Origin: Parvimonas sp. oral taxon 110 str. F0139
GTDB taxonomy: Bacteria > Bacillota > Clostridia > Tissierellales > Peptoniphilaceae
DNA: 64,000 nt
Direction: 5' to 3'
Assembly: GCF_000214475.1 (NCBI RefSeq)
Contig: NZ_AFII01000002.1
Location: 789,000 to 852,999 of the forward strand
A program made the translations under genes and the position numbers. Shown in pieces: positions 54,914-64,000 of the stretch (within the stretch, counting starts at the first letter, position 1; each line of letters opens with the position of its first letter). The notes under the pieces are model-generated. The model did no database searches. It saw only the letters and a program-made list of their open reading frames with translations, and was not told the DNA's origin.

Positions 54914-55668
54914 TGAATATAGGAATAGATATAGGATCAACAGCATCAAAAGTTGTTGTTTATGATAAGGATAAAGATGAAATACTTTATAAAATATTGA
55001 TGCCATCAGGTTGGAATAGTAAAGAAACTTCTGGAGAAATTTACAATAATTTAGTTGAGAATGGATTTGATGTTGATAATTCATTCGTTGTAGCTACTGG
55101 ATATGGAAGAGTTTCAGTTCCGTATGCAGATAGAGTTGTTACAGAAATTACTACACATTCCAAGGGAGCAATTTATTTGTTGAAAAGGGATTGTGATGTA
55201 ATTGATATTGGTGGGCAAGATACAAAAATTATAAATATAACAGATGGTTTAGTTAGTGATTTTATAATGAATGATAAATGTTCAGCAGGAACAGGAAAAT
55301 TTTTGGAGATTATGAGTAATCGATTAGGAGTTACTTTGGATGAAATGTTTGAATTATCTAAAGTAGGAACACCAATTCCTATAAGTTCAACTTGTACTGT
55401 TTTTGCAGAATCTGAAATTATTTCTCTTATGGGACAAGGTCGAGCAAAAGAAGATATAGCGAGTGGTGTTGTTCACTCAATTGCAAATAAGGTTGTTGGT
55501 CAAACTAGAAAATTCAGAAATGAAGCGGATTTGTATTTCTTAACGGGTGGCTTTTCGAATAATGCTTATATGGTTGAGCTTTTAGAAAAATTATTAGGTA
55601 AAAAAGTTGAAATGCACGAATTAGGAAGATTTGCTGGTGCTTTAGGAGCTGCATTGATGGGAGAATAA
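54913..55668 (+). CDS. ATP-dependent activator of the double-cubane reductase (BcrA/BadF/HgdC type)
   Basis: The 251-residue ASKHA-fold ATPase has phosphate loops GIDIGSTASKVVV and VIDIGGQDTKII. The inter-subunit [4Fe-4S] ligands are Cys in NDKCSAGTGKFLE and in SSTCTVFAESE, the usual positions for the homodimeric archerase. It uses ATP to push a ferredoxin-derived electron into the partner reductase. The ATG overlaps the reductase stop (ATAATG), so the two are coupled. Low-potential electrons would come from ferredoxin, the same pool used by Rnf. Confidence 0.93.
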   Translation: MNIGIDIGSTASKVVVYDKDKDEILYKILMPSGWNSKETSGEIYNNLVENGFDVDNSFVVATGYGRVSVPYADRVVTEITTHSKGAIYLLKRDCDVIDIGGQDTKIINITDGLVSDFIMNDKCSAGTGKFLEIMSNRLGVTLDEMFELSKVGTPIPISSTCTVFAESEIISLMGQGRAKEDIASGVVHSIANKVVGQTRKFRNEADLYFLTGGFSNNAYMVELLEKLLGKKVEMHELGRFAGALGAALMGE

Positions 55669-55671
55669 AAT

Positions 55672-55720
55672 AAAAAAAGTTCTGTTTTGAGATTTAGCTC
55701 ATTTTTACAGAACTTTTTTT
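55672..55720 (+). terminator. Terminator of the reductase/activator operon
   Basis: AAAAAGTTCTGT and ACAGAACTTTTT close an outer stem. An inner GAG-ATTTAG-CTC hairpin lies within, and T7 follows. Confidence 0.85.
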
Positions 55721-55735
55721 ACTATATAAATTAAA

Positions 55736-55894
55736 CAAAAAAAGAAAGCTTTAAGCTTTCTTTTAAGTTTTACGGTGATTTGGGGGTACACCGCAATTTG
55801 GAGAGAGTAACTCATCGAAATTATAATGAGTAATATAGGTTATGTTATTCTTTAAAGTAAAACATCTTTAATGCTAAGCGCTAAAATTTTACTT
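55736..55894 (-). ncRNA. Small RNA gene of unknown family
   Basis: On the minus strand a consensus promoter at 55901-55929 is followed by about 159 bases without an open frame. They end at an intrinsic terminator, GAAAGCTT-AAAGCTTTC plus T7. Within the transcript several helices can form: GTAAAA with TTTTAC near the 5' end, CTCAT with ATGAG around a 10-nt loop, and CGGTG with CACCG around TACCCCCAAAT. A possible closing helix joins TTAAGT and ACTTAA. It does not match tmRNA, RNase P, 4.5S RNA or a T-box as I know them; a 6S-like role is possible but unproven. The next genes on both sides read the other way, so it is a stand-alone unit. Confidence 0.6.
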
Positions 55895-55900
55895 AACAAA

Positions 55901-55929
55901 AGTATATCACGCTTTTTAAAATAAGTCAA
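55901..55929 (-). promoter_or_regulatory. Sigma-A promoter of the small RNA gene
   Basis: On the minus strand, TTGACT (55929-55924) and TATACT (55906-55901) have a 17-base spacer. Transcription would start near 55894. Confidence 0.7.
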
Positions 55930-56116
55930 TAGTTTTTATAAATTTTTTTGAAAAAATATTCAAAAAAAATTCTTTTTTAGCTTCTAAATTTTTACCTTAT
56001 TTTATAATAAAAGGTATAGTAAAAGCTTGAGAGCTTAAAATTTTTGTCTTTTAATTAAAATTGTGGTAAAATAACTAAAAGTATACTATGGATTTATATA
56101 ATATAAAGGAGATTTT

Positions 56117-56953
56117 ATGAAAAGGAAATCTTATGCAAAAATAAATTTAACTTTAGATGTAATTGAAAAAAGAGAAGATGGATATCATAATATAGATGGA
56201 ATTATGCAAATGATAGATTTATATGATGAAGTTGAAGTTAAAATATCTGATAAATTTGAAATTACCTCAAATTCTAAAGAAATTCCTTTAGATGAGAAAA
56301 ATTTGGTTTATAAAGTTTATTATGTTATGAAAGAAAAATATAAATTTAATGAAAATTTCTCAATACATATTGATAAAAATATACCAGTTTCTGCGGGAAT
56401 TGGAGGAGGAAGTAGCAATTCTGCAGTTGTAATTGAGATGATTAATGAACTTTTAGGACTAAATATGAGCTTAGAAGGCAAAAAACTAATTGGTAGAAGT
56501 GTTGGTGCGGATATTCCATATTTGCTCGTTGGTAAAACTGCTAGAACTAGGGGAATAGGTGATGAACTTGAAATTCTTGAAAGTTTACCAACTACAAATA
56601 TTCTTATTGTAAATAATGGAGTTGAAATTTCTACACCTTATGTTTATTCGAAAATAGTTCCAAGTGGTAATAGTGAAAGAGTAGATAAACTCATAAGTAC
56701 ATATAAAAATAGAAAATATGATGAATTTTTTAGTAATTTATATAATGTAATGGAAGAAGTGTCAATTTCATATTGCCCTGAAATTAAAAATGTCAAAGAT
56801 AAAATGTATGAATTTAATTGTGTTAAATCTCTTATGAGTGGATCAGGACCAACTGTTTTCGGGATATTTAATAATAAAGATATAAATGATGCTTATGAGT
56901 TTTTTAAAAAAGTGTATAAAAATACTTATAAAGTAAAGACAATGGAGAGATAG
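56117..56953 (+). CDS. ispE: 4-diphosphocytidyl-2-C-methyl-D-erythritol kinase
   Basis: IspE phosphorylates CDP-methylerythritol in the MEP isoprenoid pathway. The 278-residue GHMP kinase shows SYAKINLTLDVIEKREDGYHNID at the start, the ATP motif PVSAGIGGGSSNSAVV and the C-terminal LMSGSGPTVFGIF. The GGGSSN has Asn where Asp is usual (GGGSSDAA). ATAAAGGAG precedes the ATG. The murI gene follows after one base. Confidence 0.95.
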   Translation: MKRKSYAKINLTLDVIEKREDGYHNIDGIMQMIDLYDEVEVKISDKFEITSNSKEIPLDEKNLVYKVYYVMKEKYKFNENFSIHIDKNIPVSAGIGGGSSNSAVVIEMINELLGLNMSLEGKKLIGRSVGADIPYLLVGKTARTRGIGDELEILESLPTTNILIVNNGVEISTPYVYSKIVPSGNSERVDKLISTYKNRKYDEFFSNLYNVMEEVSISYCPEIKNVKDKMYEFNCVKSLMSGSGPTVFGIFNNKDINDAYEFFKKVYKNTYKVKTMER

Positions 56954-56954
56954 A

Positions 56955-57755
56955 ATGGATAATAGAGCGATAGGAGTTTTTGATTCTGGAATTGGTGGAC
57001 TTACCGTTGTAAAAGAATTGATGAAAGTTCTTCCAAATGAAAAAATAGTATATTTTGGAGATACAGCTAGAGTTCCTTATGGAAATAGAAGTGAAGAGGC
57101 AATTAAAAGATTTTCTGAAGAATGTATAGAATTTTTGAACAAAAAGGATATAAAGGCTCTAATTATAGCTTGTAATACTGTTTCAGCAGTTGCGCTTGAA
57201 ATGCTTAAAGAAAAGTTTGATATGTATATACTAGGAGTAATTGTTCCCGGAAGTAGAATGGCAAGTGCTGTAACAAAAAACAAAAAAATTGGTGTAATTG
57301 GAACTAATGCCACGGTTTTAAGTGGAGCTTACGAAAAAAATATAAAAAAAGAAAATCTGGAAAATGCAGTCTATTCAAAGGCTTGTCCTTTATTTGTACC
57401 AATTGTTGAAGATGGTTTATCAGATTCGAAAATAGCATTGGATATGACTGAATTTTATTTGGATGAATTGATATCTCAAGATGTGGATACTATAGTTATG
57501 GGTTGTACTCATTATCCTATATTAGAAAATACAATAAAATTGGTAGTTGGTGAAAATATAAATTTGGTAAACCCTGCAAAAGAAACAGTAGTAGAAATGA
57601 AAAGATATTTAGAAAAAAATAATCTATTAAATGAAGAGTTGAAAAACAATAATAATATATTTTATATAACGGATGATGAAAATAAATTTAGAAAAAATTT
57701 ACTTGATTTTATAAATATTAAAAATCCGAATATTAAAAAAGTAGATTTAAAATAA
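56955..57755 (+). CDS. murI: Glutamate racemase
   Basis: MurI makes D-glutamate for peptidoglycan. The 266 residues begin with the typical IGVFDSGIGGLTVVKELMKVLP, contain YFGDTARVPYG, and carry the two catalytic Cys in IIACNTVSA and MGCTHYPIL. It is likely cotranscribed with ispE. After it lies a dispersed hairpin repeat and a bidirectional-looking terminator shared with the convergent lipoprotein gene. Confidence 0.96.
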   Translation: MDNRAIGVFDSGIGGLTVVKELMKVLPNEKIVYFGDTARVPYGNRSEEAIKRFSEECIEFLNKKDIKALIIACNTVSAVALEMLKEKFDMYILGVIVPGSRMASAVTKNKKIGVIGTNATVLSGAYEKNIKKENLENAVYSKACPLFVPIVEDGLSDSKIALDMTEFYLDELISQDVDTIVMGCTHYPILENTIKLVVGENINLVNPAKETVVEMKRYLEKNNLLNEELKNNNNIFYITDDENKFRKNLLDFINIKNPNIKKVDLK

Positions 57756-57764
57756 ATGAATAAA

Positions 57765-57830
57765 AATAAGAACTACAACTTTCTAGGATGCTTCACATCG
57801 GTGGGTACCTTGAACCTTGTTGTTTCACAA
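57765..57830 (-). repeat. Dispersed hairpin repeat, copy 3
   Basis: This is an inverse-orientation copy. Read on the minus strand it has TTGTGAAACAACAAGGTTC, identical to copy 2 over 19 bases, then ACCCACCGATGTGAAGCATC and a final GTTCTTATT. It lies 10 bases after the murI stop. Confidence 0.75.
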
Positions 57831-57863
57831 AAAAAGCCATTTAGAAATATTCTAAATGGCTTA
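57831..57863. terminator. Terminator between murI and the minus-strand lipoprotein gene
   Basis: AAGCCATTTAGAA and TTCTAAATGGCTT form a 13-bp stem with a 3-base loop. The T run is on the minus strand, so it mainly serves the lipoprotein gene. Confidence 0.82.
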
Positions 57864-57893
57864 TCTACTGTTTAAAATAAATTTTCAAATTAA

Positions 57894-58742
57894 CTATTTG
57901 CTTTTGAAAAATAAGATGTTAGGCCAAACTATAGCATTTGTAACTTCACTAGCTTTATAATATCTGTCTTTTCCAACAAGTTGACCATTTTTATATTTTC
58001 TAGATCCTGAGTCAGGGTCATATACTTCAAAATAAAGTTCATTATTTATATATTTATATCCCTTAACAATAAAAGTATGACGAACAACTTGTGGATCGTT
58101 ATGGCTCTTTCCGATAGTTGAAGGATTATTACGAGCTCCGGATATTTTAGTCATATCTGCAAAAAACATTCCAATATAACCATCCTTAACATATTTTCTT
58201 ATTGGCATATCACTCATATTTCCACGTTTAAAATTATATGTTACATATTTAATATTTCTCTTTTTTAATGCATCTAACATTATATCAGGTATCCATCCTT
58301 TACCATCTGCTAGATATTCATTTCTAAGAGATTCTCCAGTATCATTACTATTTGGGTCTAAAAATTTTAAAATCATAGCGGTACAAGTAGGAACACAATT
58401 ATCCATGTGATATTTTCCTGTTACATTTTGATCCATATACCAGTCATAATCTTTGTTATTGGAAACAGTTACACCTTGAGCTGCTTCTTCTTCTCTAATC
58501 TTCTTTTCATTTTCTATTTCTTGTTCATATTGTTTTACTTTGTTTTTCTTTTGCTCTTCAATTTCTTTTTGCTTTTTTGCTTTATCTTCTAGCTCTTTTT
58601 CTTGCTTTTCTAAATCTTTCGCAATTCTTTCTGCTTCTTGATTTGTCTTTTTGATATTTTGATTTACGCTTTTATTTGAACAAGCTGAAGTTGAAATTGT
58701 AATAACTAAAGCTAAAGATAGTAACCTAATAAATTTTTTCAT
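57894..58742 (-). CDS. Lipoprotein with C39-like peptidase domain
   Basis: The 282-residue lipoprotein has a signal peptide ending STSAC (Cys21). A long charged coiled coil follows (residues 28-92; KQNKVKQYEQEIENEKKIRE type). The C-terminal C39-like domain (about residues 97-282) has the likely nucleophile in MDNCVPTCTAMILKFL, the His in VVRHTFIVKGYKY and the Asp in FEVYDPDSGSR. Its domain matches the Peptidase_C39-like group, as does the protein at 40772. It is probably exposed on the cell surface. AGGAGG precedes the ATG on the minus strand. Confidence 0.85.
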   Translation of the reverse strand: MKKFIRLLSLALVITISTSACSNKSVNQNIKKTNQEAERIAKDLEKQEKELEDKAKKQKEIEEQKKNKVKQYEQEIENEKKIREEEAAQGVTVSNNKDYDWYMDQNVTGKYHMDNCVPTCTAMILKFLDPNSNDTGESLRNEYLADGKGWIPDIMLDALKKRNIKYVTYNFKRGNMSDMPIRKYVKDGYIGMFFADMTKISGARNNPSTIGKSHNDPQVVRHTFIVKGYKYINNELYFEVYDPDSGSRKYKNGQLVGKDRYYKASEVTNAIVWPNILFFKSK

Positions 58743-58875
58743 AATATCCTCCTAAATTAAATATTATTGTAAATTTAATTACAGAGTTATTATACCACAA
58801 TTTTGTGATGTATAAAAATAATTACATTAATTTATAAAAATATAAGATTTTATACAAAAAACATTAAAAAAAGTA

Positions 58876-58904
58876 TTGACAAGCACTCTAATAACTGATA
58901 TAAT
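58876..58904 (+). promoter_or_regulatory. rRNA operon promoter P1
   Basis: TTGACA at 58876-58881 and TATAAT at 58899-58904 have a 17-base spacer; both boxes match consensus. Confidence 0.88.
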
Positions 58905-58907
58905 AAA

Positions 58908-58936
58908 GACCCAGTGAAAACTGGGTCACTTTTTTT
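58908..58936 (+). terminator. Terminator-like hairpin at the P1 start site
   Basis: GACCCAGT-GAAA-ACTGGGTC is an 8-bp stem with a stable GNRA loop, followed by AC and T7. Transcription from P1 would start within its 5' arm, so P1 transcripts meet it at once. Confidence 0.6.
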
Positions 58937-58970
58937 GTAAAAATTTAATAAAAAATTTTTTAAAAAAGTG

Positions 58971-58999
58971 TTGACAACCAAAAAATGTTGTTGTATAAT
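58971..58999 (+). promoter_or_regulatory. rRNA operon promoter P2
   Basis: TTGACA at 58971-58976 and TATAAT at 58994-58999 have a 17-base spacer. A second TATAAT overlaps it at 58999-59004. Confidence 0.88.
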
Positions 59000-59029
59000 A
59001 TAATGGTTGTTGTGAAACATTAAAAATTT

Positions 59030-59047
59030 CATATAGTGATAAAAACT
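59030..59047 (+). other. 16S rRNA processing stem, 5' strand
   Basis: CATATAGTGATAAAAACT pairs with AGTTTTATCACTATATG at 60675-60691 (17 bp, one bulged A). This is the long-range helix that loops out the 16S precursor, presumably cut by RNase III. Confidence 0.75.
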
Positions 59048-59108
59048 TTGAGAGTACAAAGAAAAACAATAATTTAGGTGTAAAAAAGTCAGCGAGAGCA
59101 GACGAACT

Positions 59109-60947
<1,839 letters not shown>

Positions 60948-61020
60948 GGGGGTGTAGCTCAGTTGGGAGAGCACCTGCCTTGCAAGCAGGGGGTCAGGAG
61001 TTCGAATCTCCTCATCTCCA
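60948..61020 (+). tRNA. tRNA-Ala (anticodon TGC)
   Basis: The cloverleaf is complete at 73 bases. Acceptor arm GGGGGTG pairs with CATCTCC (two G-U). The D-arm is GCTC-AGTTGGGA-GAGC, the anticodon arm CTGCC-TTGCAAG with loop anticodon TGC, and the T-arm AGGAG-TTCGAAT-CTCCT. The discriminator base is A and CCA is not encoded (CCT follows). It is the usual spacer tRNA between 16S and 23S. Confidence 0.95.
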
Positions 61021-61056
61021 CCTAGAAACCTGACAATTAAAGAGAAATATATTTCT

Positions 61057-63957
<2,901 letters not shown>

Positions 63958-64000
63958 AGAAATATATACTCTTTTAGTTGTAAGGGTTTTAAACAGAAAT

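Noticed and set aside
55736-55894. tracrRNA-like or CRISPR-associated RNA
   Set aside because: Some hairpins recall a tracrRNA tail, but there is no CRISPR array, cas gene or anti-repeat partner in the window.

Overview
The window is a low-GC (about 30%), AT-rich chromosome segment of a strictly anaerobic Gram-positive bacterium. The 16S and 23S rRNA, the Rnf complex, the sufCBDSU set, the single-membrane surface proteins and the codon use fit the Tissierellia (Peptoniphilaceae). The 16S variable regions look most like Parvimonas. That is recognition from memory, not a database result. UGA is used as an ordinary stop (the pseudouridine synthase gene ends in TGA) but is also read through in two tandem small genes that are probably selenoproteins.

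Layout. 1-1.5 kb: 3' end of a repeat-rich, sortase-anchored surface protein. 1.6-7.2 kb: complete rnfCDGEAB operon, the Na+/H+-pumping ferredoxin:NAD+ oxidoreductase, with an unusual Arg/Glu-rich N-terminus on RnfD and a lost iron-sulfur cluster in RnfB. 7.3-11.1 kb: EF-G-like GTPase, TetR regulator and RluA-type pseudouridine synthase. 11.2-12.9 kb: two CC/Se-type selenoprotein candidates, an acetyltransferase and an ASCH protein. 13-18.6 kb: glmS, HAD phosphatase, an isolated secretion ATPase/inner-membrane pair (GspE/GspF type) and an isochorismatase-like hydrolase. 18.7-21.6 kb: lipoprotein and a DUF1576-like membrane protein with a small partner. 21.7-26.6 kb: sufCBDSU. 26.7-28.1 kb: small genes, including two short membrane peptides. 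28.3-35.8 kb: rpoB-rpoC. 35.8-39.4 kb: MurG-like glycolipid synthase, lipoprotein and ABC exporter. 39.7-42.5 kb: prfA, C39-like protein, YwaF-like protein. 42.6-49.1 kb: ddl-murF-M20 peptidase-M16 protease. 49.3-55.7 kb: ABC importer with two paralogous binding proteins, followed by a double-cubane-type reductase and its ATP-dependent activator. 56.1-57.8 kb: ispE-murI. 57.9-58.7 kb: minus-strand C39-like lipoprotein. 58.9-64 kb: rRNA operon (two promoters, 16S, tRNA-Ala, 23S); a 5S gene would lie beyond the right edge.

How it works together. Rnf couples reduced ferredoxin to NADH and an ion gradient. SUF builds the Fe-S clusters needed by Rnf and by the reductase/activator pair. GlmS, Ddl, MurF and MurI supply cell-wall precursors. 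The importer plus double-cubane reductase looks like a module for taking up and reducing an unknown small molecule.

Caution on sequence quality. About a dozen genes are broken by single-base shifts at poly-A or poly-T runs, nearly all equivalent to one missing base. They are annotated here as single genes across the shift. The cause is either systematic homopolymer undercalling or tolerated slippage. Non-coding material of interest includes a minus-strand small RNA gene (about 55736-55894), tandem covarying hairpins before prfA, a dispersed hairpin repeat family and a terminator-like hairpin at the first rRNA promoter.
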